From positions 1-32,456 of the forward strand of contig CAMFBH010000021.1 of NCBI GenBank assembly GCA_945948515.1: a DNA stretch of 32,456 nt. Direction: 5' to 3'. A program made the translations under genes and the position numbers. The DNA comes from an uncultured Clostridia bacterium (GTDB lineage: Bacteria > Bacillota > Clostridia > Oscillospirales > Acutalibacteraceae). The stretch's first letter is position 1; every line of letters begins with the position of its first letter. Of this stretch, positions 15,028-23,784 are shown piece after piece. Under the pieces are notes generated by a model that saw nothing but the letters and a program-made list of their open reading frames with translations, was not told the DNA's origin and did not search any database.

Positions 15028-16314
15028 ATGGCACTTAAATCATCTAATAAAGCAGACACTAATTTGTACGAAATTGAAGTTACAGTTGATGCAGAAACCT
15101 TTAACGATGCATGTAAAAAAGCTTATATGAAGCAGAGAAAATCCATCCAGCTTCCCGGATTCAGAAAGGGAAAGGCAACTCAGGGAATGGTTGAAAAGGT
15201 TTACGGCGAGGGCGTTTTCTTTGAAGATGCACTCGAAATAGTTTACCCCGATGCAGTTATGAGCGCTATTGATGAAGCAGGTCTTAAAACAGTAGGCAGT
15301 CCCTTTGACCTTGAAGTACCCGTAATGAGCAAATCAGAGGGTGTTGAAATGAAAATGAAGGTCTATGTATATCCCGAGGAAATTAAGCTCGGTAAATATA
15401 AAGGCCTTAAAGCAACAAAAATGCCCACAGATGTTTCTGATGAAGAGGTTGAAGAAGAACTCAAAAACATGGCAGACAGAAACTCAAGACTTATCACTGT
15501 TACAGACAGAGCTGCTCAGATGGGCGATACAGCAGAAATTGATTTTGAGGGATTTGTTGACGGCGTTGCGTTTGACGGCGGAAAAGGTGAAAACTATCCT
15601 CTTGAGCTCGGCTCAGGTTCTTTTATTCCCGGCTTTGAAGAGCAGGTTGCAGGTCATTCAACCGATGAAGAGTTTGATGTAAATGTAACCTTCCCCGAGG
15701 AATATCAGGCAGATAATCTTGCAGGCAAGGAAGCAGTATTTAAGTGCAAAATTCATGAAATCAAAACAAAGGAGCTTCCTGAGATAGACGATGAATTTGC
15801 AAAGGATGTTTCCGAATTTGATACCATTGATGAACTCAAAGCAGACATCAAAAAGCAAATGGAAGAGAAAAAACAGCAGAATGCTGACAGAGATTATGAG
15901 AATCAGCTTGTTGATCAGGTAGTTGACAAAATGAAGGTTGAAATTCCCGAAGTAATGATTTCGGCGAGAACAGATGAAATGATCAACGAGTATTCTTACA
16001 GACTTCAGATGCAGGGTATTGATCTCAATACATATCTTTCCTATCTCGGACAGGATATGGAAACCTTCAAGGAGTCATTCAAAGAGGGAGCAGAAAAGCA
16101 GGTAAAAACCTCTATTGCTCTCAATAAGATTATTGAAAAAGAAAAGATTGAAGCTACTGATGAAGAAATCGAAGCTGAGGTTGCTAAGCTTGCCGAGCAG
16201 TACGGAATGGATGCAGAGCAGATTAAGGCTGCTGTTCCGCAGGATCAGATTGCAAACGATATCAAATCTCAAAAAGCAGTTGATTTCCTTGTAGAAAATG
16301 CGGTTGAGGCTTAA
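15028..16314 (+). CDS. tig: Trigger factor (ribosome-associated chaperone and peptidyl-prolyl isomerase)
   Basis: Trigger factor docks on the ribosome tunnel exit and helps nascent chains fold. The N-terminal domain carries the ribosome-binding signature LPGFRKGKATQGMVEKVYG (about 43-62). The FKBP-type isomerase domain is at about 155-240 (GDTAEIDFEGFVDG, LGSGSFIPGFEEQVAG). The C-terminal part is helical and very acidic. Length (428) is normal. GGAGGT upstream sets the start. It heads a tig-clpP-clpX block typical of Firmicutes, with a 33-bp gap to clpP and no terminator, so the three are probably co-transcribed. Confidence 0.97.
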   Translation: MALKSSNKADTNLYEIEVTVDAETFNDACKKAYMKQRKSIQLPGFRKGKATQGMVEKVYGEGVFFEDALEIVYPDAVMSAIDEAGLKTVGSPFDLEVPVMSKSEGVEMKMKVYVYPEEIKLGKYKGLKATKMPTDVSDEEVEEELKNMADRNSRLITVTDRAAQMGDTAEIDFEGFVDGVAFDGGKGENYPLELGSGSFIPGFEEQVAGHSTDEEFDVNVTFPEEYQADNLAGKEAVFKCKIHEIKTKELPEIDDEFAKDVSEFDTIDELKADIKKQMEEKKQQNADRDYENQLVDQVVDKMKVEIPEVMISARTDEMINEYSYRLQMQGIDLNTYLSYLGQDMETFKESFKEGAEKQVKTSIALNKIIEKEKIEATDEEIEAEVAKLAEQYGMDAEQIKAAVPQDQIANDIKSQKAVDFLVENAVEA

Positions 16315-16347
16315 TTTTAATATTTTTATTGAAAGAAAGTGATTAAT

Positions 16348-16929
16348 ATGGCAAGTATGCCTTATGTAATTGAGCAGTCAAGCTCAGGAGAACGCAGTGT
16401 TGATATTTTTTCACGACTTTTATCAGACAGAATTATAGTTCTTTCCGATGAAGTTAACGATACCTCGGCTTCCTTGGTTGTTGCACAGCTTCTGTTTCTT
16501 GAAAGCCAGGACAGTGAAAAAGATATAAGTCTTTATATCAACAGCCCCGGCGGTTCCGTTACCGCAGGACTTGCAATTTATGATACTATGCAGTATGTAA
16601 AGTGCGATGTTTCAACAATTTGTATGGGTATGGCTGCAAGCATGGGCGCGTTCTTGCTTTCAAGCGGTACTAAGGGAAAGAGAATTGCTCTTCCCAACAG
16701 TGAAGTAATGATTCATCAGCCGAGCGGCGGTGCTCAGGGTCAGGCAACTGAAATTGAAATTACCGCTCAGCATATTTTAAGAACAAAGAGAAAGCTCAAT
16801 GAAATTCTTGCGGCTAATTGTTCAAAAACAGTTGAAGAAATCGCAAGAGATACTGAGAGAGATAATTGGCTCACAGCGCAGGAAGCGCTCGAATACGGCC
16901 TTGTCGACAAGGTTTTTGACAAAAGATAA
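16348..16929 (+). CDS. clpP: ATP-dependent Clp protease proteolytic subunit
   Basis: Serine protease that forms two stacked heptameric rings and degrades proteins delivered by ClpX or similar ATPases. The catalytic triad is S98 in [10 protein letters not shown]123 in MIHQPSGG and D172. Gly-rich [16 protein letters not shown] (65-80) is also conserved. The 193-residue length is normal. ATG 16348 is preferred over an in-frame GTG at 16339 because AAAGTGAT immediately upstream can pair with the 16S rRNA tail; the GTG would lie inside that site. clpX starts 21 bp after the stop. Confidence 0.97.
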   Translation: MASMPYVIEQSSSGERSVDIFSRLLSDRIIVLSDEVNDTSASLVVAQLLFLESQDSEKDISLYINSPGGSVTAGLAIYDTMQYVKCDVSTICMGMAASMGAFLLSSGTKGKRIALPNSEVMIHQPSGGAQGQATEIEITAQHILRTKRKLNEILAANCSKTVEEIARDTERDNWLTAQEALEYGLVDKVFDKR

Positions 16930-16950
16930 TCTAATCGGGGTGCTGGTTTA

Positions 16951-18234
16951 ATGGCAAAGGATGAAGGCAGAACGCAAATGGCAAGGTGTTCATTTTGCGG
17001 TAAGTCCGAATCAATGGTAAATAAGCTGATTGAAGGACCGGATGTATATATTTGCGATGAGTGCATCGGGCTTTGTAATGAGCTTATAAGAGAATCAAGC
17101 CGCGGCAGGAGAAGAAATTCCGGAGAACAGGGATTTGTTCTTCCCAAACCGCAGGAAATAAAACAACAGCTTGACGAGTATGTTATCGGTCAGGATAAGG
17201 CAAAAATTGCTCTTTCTGTTGCTGTTTATAATCATTACAAAAGAATATACAGTGAAAAATCAAGTGATGTTGAGCTTCAAAAAAGTAATATTCTTTTGCT
17301 TGGTCCCACCGGTGTGGGAAAAACTATGCTTGCTCAAACGCTCGCTAAAATTCTAAATGTTCCTTTTGCCATTGCCGATGCAACAACATTAACTGAGGCA
17401 GGCTATGTTGGTGAGGATGTTGAAAACATTCTTCTTCGCTTAATTCAGGCAGCGGATTTTGATGTTGAAAGAGCTCAGCGCGGAATTATTTATATTGATG
17501 AAATAGATAAAATATCGCGTAAGTCCGAAAATCGCTCTATTACCCGTGATGTAAGCGGTGAAGGCGTTCAGCAGGCTCTGTTAAAAATCCTTGAAGGAAC
17601 CGTTTCAAATGTTCCTCCCGGAGGCGGTAGAAAGCATCCGCAACAGGAATTTATTCAGATTGATACTTCGGATATTCTGTTTATCTGCGGCGGTGCTTTT
17701 GACGGTATTGAAAAAATTATTGAAAAAAGAATCGGTTCAAAATCAATGGGCTTTGGAGCTGAAATTCGTTCAAAAAAGGATGCCGATGAGGCAAAGCTTC
17801 TTGAAAATGTTGTTCAGCACGACTTGGTAAAATATGGCTTAATTCCCGAGCTTATCGGAAGAATACCCGTTATTTCGGTTCTTGAGAATCTTGACAAGGA
17901 TGCTCTTATAAGAATCATGAAAGAACCTAAAAATTCGATTCTAAAGCAGTATCAGAAGCTATTTTCATATGATGATGTTCAGCTTGAATTTAAGAATGAG
18001 GCTCTTGAGGCAATAGCCGATATCACTCTTGAAAGAAAAACCGGCGCACGCGGTCTTCGTTCTGTTTTCGAGAGTGTTCTTGCTCAGCCAATGTACAACA
18101 CGCCGAGTGATTACACTATTGAAAAAATTGTTATTACCGAGGATACGGTAAGAAAAGGAGAGGAACCTCTTCTTATAAAAGATCCTTCAAGAAAACCGAG
18201 AGAGCTTAGTTCTTCGGATTTAAAGCACGCTTAA
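16951..18234 (+). CDS. clpX: ATP-dependent Clp protease ATP-binding subunit ClpX
   Basis: AAA+ unfoldase that recognises substrates and feeds them to ClpP. The N-terminal zinc finger has CSFC (C13, C16) and CDEC (C35, C38). Walker A is GPTGVGKT (118-125) and Walker B is IIYIDEIDK. Sensor and pore motifs follow, including GYVGEDVE. The ClpP-docking loop has MGFG where many homologues have IGFG, a mild substitution. The 427-residue length is normal. Ribosome site GGGGTG lies about ten bases upstream. A long hairpin terminator and a new promoter separate it from lon. Confidence 0.97.
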   Translation: MAKDEGRTQMARCSFCGKSESMVNKLIEGPDVYICDECIGLCNELIRESSRGRRRNSGEQGFVLPKPQEIKQQLDEYVIGQDKAKIALSVAVYNHYKRIYSEKSSDVELQKSNILLLGPTGVGKTMLAQTLAKILNVPFAIADATTLTEAGYVGEDVENILLRLIQAADFDVERAQRGIIYIDEIDKISRKSENRSITRDVSGEGVQQALLKILEGTVSNVPPGGGRKHPQQEFIQIDTSDILFICGGAFDGIEKIIEKRIGSKSMGFGAEIRSKKDADEAKLLENVVQHDLVKYGLIPELIGRIPVISVLENLDKDALIRIMKEPKNSILKQYQKLFSYDDVQLEFKNEALEAIADITLERKTGARGLRSVFESVLAQPMYNTPSDYTIEKIVITEDTVRKGEEPLLIKDPSRKPRELSSSDLKHA

Positions 18235-18251
18235 TTCAATATAGCAAAAAT

Positions 18252-18300
18252 AAAGGCAGTTTTATTTTCCTTATCGGAATTAATAAAGACTGCCTTTTTT
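18252..18300 (+). terminator. Terminator after clpX
   Basis: AAAGGCAGT (18252-18260) pairs with ACTGCCTTT (18289-18297). Inner pairing of 18261-18270 with 18276-18288 extends the stem, and the distal arm runs into a T run to 18300. Confidence 0.82.
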
Positions 18301-18301
18301 C

Positions 18302-18330
18302 TTGATTTTTTATTTATATTATAATATAAT
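18302..18330 (+). promoter_or_regulatory. Sigma-A promoter for lon
   Basis: TTGATT (18302-18307) and TATAAT (18325-18330) are 17 bp apart. The -35 box touches the T tail of the clpX terminator. Overlapping TATAAT-like strings in 18315-18336 leave the exact -10 box uncertain. Confidence 0.65.
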
Positions 18331-18381
18331 ATATAATCAATGTTTAATTTGAACTTAATAACCGCAATATGAGGTTTTGTT

Positions 18382-20790
18382 ATGAACGATAATTTTAATT
18401 ATATTGAAGATGATGTTCTTCCCATAATTCCGTTAAGAGGCCTTGTGGTTTTTCCGAAAATGGTTCTTCACTTTGATGTCGGAAGGAAAAAGAGCATTTC
18501 TGCATTAAAAGCCGCTATGAACAACAATCAGAAGGTTTTTCTCGTAGCGCAAAAAGATGCTGCAGTTGATGACCCAACTATTGATGATGTTTATGACATC
18601 GGCTGTACTTGTATTATTAAGCAAATGATTAGAATACCTAACAGCGATAATATGCGTGTTGTTGTTGAAGGTATGTCTCGCGGAATTCTTGAATCAATAA
18701 ATCAAACAAAGCCGTTTCTTTCGGGAAATATAGGAGCTTTGTACACGCTTGGTGTAACTGAAGAGGCTGAGGCTGAAGATTCTGCATATCAAAGAGCGCT
18801 CAAAAATGAATTTGAGAAATATGCAAATCTTGTTCCCAAGCTTTCAAAAAGTGTATTAACCACGGTTCTTTCAATTAATAACAGCGCAGAATTGTCTGAT
18901 TTTATTGCTTCAAACACATTTTTGTATTATGAAGATAAGCAGAAAATTCTTGAAATCAGCAATCCCACAGAGCGTTCAATGACCCTTTTAACACTTCTTA
19001 CAAAGGAGAATTCCGCCCTTAAAATTGAGGAGGAAATTCACGAAAAGGTTCAAAACGAGATTGATAAAAATCAGCGTGAATATTATCTTCGTGAGGAAAT
19101 GAAGGTTATTGCCGATTCGCTTGGAGAAGGAGAAGATCCCGTAAGCGAGGCAGATGAGTACAGACAAAAGATTAATCAGCTCAATGTATCACAAGAGGTT
19201 AAGGCAAAGCTTTTAAAAGAATGTGATAAGTTGATGAAAATGCCTGTCGGTGCGCATGAGGCAACGGTTCAGCGTAATTATATTGAAAAGTGCCTTGAAA
19301 TACCATTCGGCGTGTACACAAAGGATTCTATTAATCTCAAAAAAGCCGCTGCTCTTCTTGATAAGGAGCATTACGGTCTTGATAAGGTTAAGCAAAGAAT
19401 AATTGAAAGCCTCGCGGTTATGAAAAGAAGTTCAAATACCAATGCTCAGATTCTTTGCCTTGCGGGACCTCCCGGAATAGGAAAAACATCAATTGTTAAA
19501 TCTCTCGCTGTTTCAATGAACAGAAAATATGAGAGAATTGCACTTGGCGGAATTCACGATGAAGCGGAAATAAGAGGTCACAGAAAAACCTATATCGGCT
19601 CTATGCCCGGAAGAATAATTGAAGCAGTTATTAAGAGCGGCTCAATGAATCCGATAATCCTTCTTGATGAAATTGATAAGGTTGGAAATGATTATAAAGG
19701 TGATCCCGCTTCTGCGCTTCTTGAAGCCCTAGACGGAGAACAGAATTCAACCTTTACTGACCACTATATTGAATTTCCTGTTGATTTAAGCAAGGTACTC
19801 TTCATAACAACCGCTAACGACACATCGTCAATTCCTGCACCTTTGTTTGACAGAATGGAGGTAATTGAGCTTACCTCTTATACCATTGAGGAAAAATTCA
19901 ACATTTGTAAAAAGCACTTAATTAAAAAACAACTGAAAAAGCATTCTCTCTCAGCAAGAGAGCTTAAAATCAGTGATTCAGCTATTTATGAAATTATTGA
20001 ATGCTACACGCGTGAAGCAGGAGTCAGAGGTCTTGAAAGATGCGTTGCTACTCTGTGCAGAAAAGCTTGTACAGAGCTTGAGACAACAGGAAAATCAGTA
20101 AAAGTTACTCCTAATAATATTGAGAATTTCCTAGGCACAAGAAAATTCAGCAGAGAATCAACATCAAAGGAAAATAAAGTAGGTACTGTTAACGGACTTG
20201 CTTGGACGAGTGTAGGCGGAACAATGCTTCCTATTGAGGTTTCCGCTCTCGACGGAACAGGAAAAATTGAGCTCACGGGAAATCTCGGTGATGTTATGAA
20301 AGAGAGCGCTAAAACCGCAGTAAGCTATGTTCGTTCAAGGAGTAACGAGTACGGAATAGACTCAGATTTCTATAAAACCAAGGACATACATATTCACGCT
20401 CCCGAGGGTGCAATTCCAAAGGACGGTCCATCGGCAGGGCTTGCAATTACAACAGCTATTGTCAGCGAGCTTACGGGCATACCGATTAAATCATCGGTTG
20501 CAATGACGGGCGAAATTTCGCTAAAAGGAAATGCAATGCCTATTGGAGGCTTGAAGGAAAAATCAATGGCGGCATATAAAGCAGGCTGTAGCACCGTCAT
20601 TATTCCTTGCGAAAACGAAAAGGATCTCAGAGATATTTCCGATGAGGTTAAATCTTCGATTAATTTTGTGAGCGTTAAGCATTTTGAGGAGGTTCTCCCT
20701 ATTGCGCTTGAAAGCAAATTGAATAAACGCAAGAATATTCCTCATATAACTAAAAGCATAAAAGAAAAGCAATCATCCGTAACCCAGTAA
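18382..20790 (+). CDS. lon: ATP-dependent protease Lon
   Basis: Homohexameric AAA+ serine protease that degrades damaged and regulatory proteins in the cytoplasm. The N-terminal substrate-binding domain starts with LPIIPLRGLVVFPKMV. Walker A is GPPGIGKT (362-369) and Walker B is PIILLDEIDK. The protease domain has the Ser-Lys dyad S684 in PKDGPSAG and K727, with the usual 43-residue spacing. The 802-residue length is normal for LonA. The start follows a GAGGT ribosome site. It has its own promoter after the clpX terminator and is followed 9 bp later by engB, the same order as in Bacillus. Confidence 0.97.
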   Translation: MNDNFNYIEDDVLPIIPLRGLVVFPKMVLHFDVGRKKSISALKAAMNNNQKVFLVAQKDAAVDDPTIDDVYDIGCTCIIKQMIRIPNSDNMRVVVEGMSRGILESINQTKPFLSGNIGALYTLGVTEEAEAEDSAYQRALKNEFEKYANLVPKLSKSVLTTVLSINNSAELSDFIASNTFLYYEDKQKILEISNPTERSMTLLTLLTKENSALKIEEEIHEKVQNEIDKNQREYYLREEMKVIADSLGEGEDPVSEADEYRQKINQLNVSQEVKAKLLKECDKLMKMPVGAHEATVQRNYIEKCLEIPFGVYTKDSINLKKAAALLDKEHYGLDKVKQRIIESLAVMKRSSNTNAQILCLAGPPGIGKTSIVKSLAVSMNRKYERIALGGIHDEAEIRGHRKTYIGSMPGRIIEAVIKSGSMNPIILLDEIDKVGNDYKGDPASALLEALDGEQNSTFTDHYIEFPVDLSKVLFITTANDTSSIPAPLFDRMEVIELTSYTIEEKFNICKKHLIKKQLKKHSLSARELKISDSAIYEIIECYTREAGVRGLERCVATLCRKACTELETTGKSVKVTPNNIENFLGTRKFSRESTSKENKVGTVNGLAWTSVGGTMLPIEVSALDGTGKIELTGNLGDVMKESAKTAVSYVRSRSNEYGIDSDFYKTKDIHIHAPEGAIPKDGPSAGLAITTAIVSELTGIPIKSSVAMTGEISLKGNAMPIGGLKEKSMAAYKAGCSTVIIPCENEKDLRDISDEVKSSINFVSVKHFEEVLPIALESKLNKRKNIPHITKSIKEKQSSVTQ

Positions 20791-20799
20791 GGATCATTT

Positions 20800-21378
20800 A
20801 TGAATTATAATAAAGCAAAATTTGAAACATCTTTCGGGGTCTCTGCACAGCTTCCGAAATCAAGTGAGCCCGAAATTGCTTTTGCGGGCAGGTCAAATGT
20901 CGGCAAATCTTCTTTGCTGAACAAATTGTTCAACAGAAAGAGCTTGGCAAGAGTAAGCTCCGTACCCGGAAAAACCGTAACAATTAATTTTTATGATGTT
21001 GACGGTGTGAAATTTGCGGATTTACCCGGCTACGGTTATGCTAAAATATCCAAATCAGAAAAAGAACGCTTCGGTGAGCTTATGGAGGGATATTTTAATT
21101 CCGGCAGAAATATTAAACTTGTTGTTCAGCTTGTTGATATGCGTCATAAACCGTCTGTCGATGATGAAGGAATGATTGAATTTTTAAGAGAAATGGGCAT
21201 TCCTTTTATTATCGTTTTAACAAAGAGCGACAAGCTGAAAAAGAAGGAATATGAAGAAAGATTGAATTCTCTTAGTTCTGATCTTGCATTTGCGGGAGAT
21301 GTGCGAATTATTCCGTTTTCATCTGTCAACGGACAGGGCTGTGATGAAGTTAAAAAACTAATAGAAATGTCTATTTAA
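20800..21378 (+). CDS. engB: Ribosome biogenesis GTP-binding protein EngB/YsxC
   Basis: Small GTPase needed for 50S subunit assembly in Firmicutes. Motifs in normal order are G1 GRSNVGKSS (30-38), G2 within KTVTINFYDVDG, G3 DLPGYGYA, G4 TKSD and a G5-like SSVNGQG. Length (192) is typical. AAGGATC precedes the start. It lies directly after lon, a conserved pairing in Firmicutes, and lysA starts 13 bp after its stop, so lon-engB-lysA are probably one transcript. Confidence 0.96.
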   Translation: MNYNKAKFETSFGVSAQLPKSSEPEIAFAGRSNVGKSSLLNKLFNRKSLARVSSVPGKTVTINFYDVDGVKFADLPGYGYAKISKSEKERFGELMEGYFNSGRNIKLVVQLVDMRHKPSVDDEGMIEFLREMGIPFIIVLTKSDKLKKKEYEERLNSLSSDLAFAGDVRIIPFSSVNGQGCDEVKKLIEMSI

Positions 21379-21391
21379 GGAGGATATAAAA

Positions 21392-22663
21392 ATGGCAAAG
21401 ATACCTTTTGTAACTCAGGAAAAGCTTCAGAAAATAACAGAGCAATATCCTACGCCTTTTCACCTTTACGACGAAAAAGGAATTAAGGAAAATTGTAAAA
21501 GGCTTTATGATGCATTTTCCTGGAATAAAGGCTTTAAGGAGTATTTTGCGGTAAAAGCTACTCCAAATCCGTTTATTATAAATATTTTAAGAGAATTCGG
21601 AGCAGGATGCGATTGCTCTTCCTACACAGAGCTTATGCTTTCAAAAGCAATCGGAGCAGTCGGCGACGATATCATGTTTTCATCAAACGACACTCCGAAG
21701 GAGGATTTTGTTCTCGCTAATGAGCTTGGCGCAATAATCAACCTTGATGATATTACTCACATTGAATTTCTTGAAAATGCAATCGGAAAGCTTCCGAAAA
21801 AAATGAGTTGCCGTTACAATCCGGGCGGACTTTTCAAAATCAGCAATGATATCATGGACAATCCCGGTGATGCAAAATACGGAATGACTACCGAGCAGCT
21901 TTTTGAAGCTTTTAAAATTATGAAGGATAAGGGAGTAGAGGAGTTCGGTATTCATGCGTTTCTTGCAAGCAATACCGTAACAAATGAATACTATCCTATG
22001 CTTGCTAAGGTTCTTTTTGAAGTTGCAGTTAAGCTTCAAAAGGAAACCGGAGCTAAAATTAAGTTCATCAATCTTTCCGGCGGTGTAGGAATTCCTTATC
22101 GCCCCGATCAAGAGGGAAACGATATTGCCGCAATTGGTGAAGGAGTTCGCAAGGTTTACGAGGAAGTGCTTGTTCCTGCCGGTATGGGTGATGTTTCAAT
22201 TTATACGGAGCTCGGAAGATTTATGCTTGCTCCTTACGGAGGACTTGTAACAAAGGTTATTCACGAGAAGCATACCCATAAGGAATATGTCGGTGTAGAT
22301 GCTTGCGCTGTTAATCTCATGCGCCCTGCAATGTATGGCGCATATCACCACATTACGGTTATGGGCAAGGAAAATATGCCCTGCGACCATAAATATGATG
22401 TTACAGGCTCTTTGTGTGAGAATAACGATAAGTTTGCAGTTGACAGAATGCTTCCTAAAATTGACATCGGCGACACTTTATTTATTCATGATACAGGTGC
22501 ACACGGATTTGCTATGGGCTACAACTACAACGGCAGATTAAAGAGCGCTGAGCTCCTTTTGAAGGAAGACGGTTCGGTTCAGCTTATTCGCCGTGCAGAA
22601 GAGCCGAAGGACTATTTTTCAACATTTGATTGCTTTGATTTTTATAAAAAAGTATTATCATAA
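21392..22663 (+). CDS. lysA: Diaminopimelate decarboxylase
   Basis: Fold-type III PLP enzyme that decarboxylates meso-diaminopimelate to lysine, the final step of lysine synthesis. The PLP lysine is K55 in YFAVKATPNP. LSGGVGIPYRPDQEGND binds the cofactor phosphate, ELGRFMLAPYGG follows, and the substrate-contacting Cys-Glu pair appears as SLCENNDKFA. The C-terminal GAHGFAMGYNYNGRL is typical of the family. The 423-residue length is normal. A strong AAGGAGG site sets the start. Other decarboxylases share this fold, but motifs and length favour LysA. It is followed by yerC, which has its own promoter. Confidence 0.92.
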   Translation: MAKIPFVTQEKLQKITEQYPTPFHLYDEKGIKENCKRLYDAFSWNKGFKEYFAVKATPNPFIINILREFGAGCDCSSYTELMLSKAIGAVGDDIMFSSNDTPKEDFVLANELGAIINLDDITHIEFLENAIGKLPKKMSCRYNPGGLFKISNDIMDNPGDAKYGMTTEQLFEAFKIMKDKGVEEFGIHAFLASNTVTNEYYPMLAKVLFEVAVKLQKETGAKIKFINLSGGVGIPYRPDQEGNDIAAIGEGVRKVYEEVLVPAGMGDVSIYTELGRFMLAPYGGLVTKVIHEKHTHKEYVGVDACAVNLMRPAMYGAYHHITVMGKENMPCDHKYDVTGSLCENNDKFAVDRMLPKIDIGDTLFIHDTGAHGFAMGYNYNGRLKSAELLLKEDGSVQLIRRAEEPKDYFSTFDCFDFYKKVLS

Positions 22664-22680
22664 ATTTTTTAAAAAATATA

Positions 22681-22727
22681 TTTACTTTCACGGTTTAATG
22701 TGGTAAAATTACTATACTAAACCGTGA
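22681..22727 (+). promoter_or_regulatory. Promoter of yerC with candidate operator (inverted repeat)
   Basis: TTTACT (22681-22686) and TAAAAT (22704-22709) have a 17-bp spacer and an extended TGG before the -10 box. A perfect 10-bp inverted repeat, TCACGGTTTA at 22688-22697 and TAAACCGTGA at 22718-22727, brackets the -10 box. The downstream arm runs into the GAGGTGAT ribosome site at 22726-22733. The layout suits repressor binding; the regulator is unknown. Confidence 0.65.
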
Positions 22728-22736
22728 GGTGATATT

Positions 22737-23039
22737 ATGCCCAGAAAATTTAATGATGAAAACCTTGATTTTCTTTTTGATGCCATTCTTTCTCTTGAAA
22801 CTAAAGAAGAATGCTATGATTTCTTTGTTGATTTGTGCACAGTGCAGGAACTTAACACTCTTAGCCAGCGAATTGTTGTAGCAAAAATGCTTTCTGAAAA
22901 AAGCGTTTACACTGATATTGTAAGCAAAACAGGTGCAAGCACAGCCACTATCAGCAGAGTTAACCGTTCGCTTCAGTACGGATGCGACGGCTATGACAAA
23001 ATTTTTGAGAGGATAAGTAAAAAGAATGGGGAGTTATAA
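22737..23039 (+). CDS. YerC/YecD family TrpR-like DNA-binding protein
   Basis: Small all-helical protein related to the Trp repressor. It has the family's ECYDFFVDLCTVQEL segment, then SQRIVVAKML, and a helix-turn-helix at about residues 58-82 (TDIVSKTGASTATISRVNR). The 100-residue length is typical. The family is widespread in Firmicutes; a ligand and target genes are largely undefined. The start is supported by GAGGTGAT just upstream. Because the inverted repeat surrounds its own promoter, it may regulate itself. Its end overlaps the methyltransferase gene by 14 bp. Confidence 0.92.
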   Translation: MPRKFNDENLDFLFDAILSLETKEECYDFFVDLCTVQELNTLSQRIVVAKMLSEKSVYTDIVSKTGASTATISRVNRSLQYGCDGYDKIFERISKKNGEL

Positions 23040-23784
23040 TATCTTTGCAACTTATTATGACTTGCTGACGGAAAATGTAAATTATAAAGTTAGAAGTGAG
23101 TACATTTCTAACTTTTTTCATTATTACGGAATAGATAACGGTATAATCCTCGATTTGGCATGCGGAACAGGTAAGCTGTGTGTTGAATTTGCAAATCTCG
23201 GCTACGATATGATTGGTGTTGATTTAAGCAGTGAAATGCTTTCGGTAGCTCGTGAAAATCTTTCAGAAAGCGGCACAGAGGCTCTTTTGCTTTGTCAGGA
23301 TATGAGAAAGCTTGATTTGTTCGGAACAATTAAGGGTTGTTACTGTTCGCTTGATGCAATTAATCATTTGGATACTATCGAAGATGTTAAAACGGCATTT
23401 GGGCGTGTATCACTTTTTACCGAGCTTGGCGGAATATTTGTTTTTGATGTTAATACTCTTTATAAGCACGAGAAAATACTCGCTGACAATTCTTTCGTTT
23501 ATGATACCGAGGATGCATATATAGTTTGGTCAAATGAATATAAAGGACAGGGAATAACGAATATTACTCTTGATATTTTTGAAAGGGAAGAAGAGTCATA
23601 TTACAGATATTCGGAAGAATTTTGTGAGCGCGCTTATTCGGATGCGCAACTGACTTCGGCACTTAACGATGTTGGATTTGAAATTCTCGGCAGGTATAAT
23701 GATTTATCTTCGGAAGAACCTAATGACAAAAGCCAAAGAGTTTATTATGTATGTAAAAAGACGGGTGGAATAATTAATGGGTAA
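23026..23784 (+). CDS. Class I SAM-dependent methyltransferase
   Basis: Methyltransferase with a Rossmann-like SAM-binding fold. Motif I is ILDLACGTGK (41-50), with the acidic loop GVDLSSEM at the end of the next strand and LCQDMRKL and YCSLDAINHL beyond. The 252-residue product has no membrane segment. The substrate is unknown; the C-terminal half does not match a family I can name. It starts inside yerC (14-bp overlap) and ends 8 bp inside hslO, indicating a tightly coupled yerC-methyltransferase-hslO operon. The ribosome site is poor, so translation probably depends on coupling. Confidence 0.88.
   Translation: MGSYNIFATYYDLLTENVNYKVRSEYISNFFHYYGIDNGIILDLACGTGKLCVEFANLGYDMIGVDLSSEMLSVARENLSESGTEALLLCQDMRKLDLFGTIKGCYCSLDAINHLDTIEDVKTAFGRVSLFTELGGIFVFDVNTLYKHEKILADNSFVYDTEDAYIVWSNEYKGQGITNITLDIFEREEESYYRYSEEFCERAYSDAQLTSALNDVGFEILGRYNDLSSEEPNDKSQRVYYVCKKTGGIING

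Noticed and set aside
21683-22111. 142-codon open frame on the - strand inside lysA
   Set aside because: The lysA frame has PLP-binding motifs throughout, and the antisense frame has no recognisable domain or start signal.
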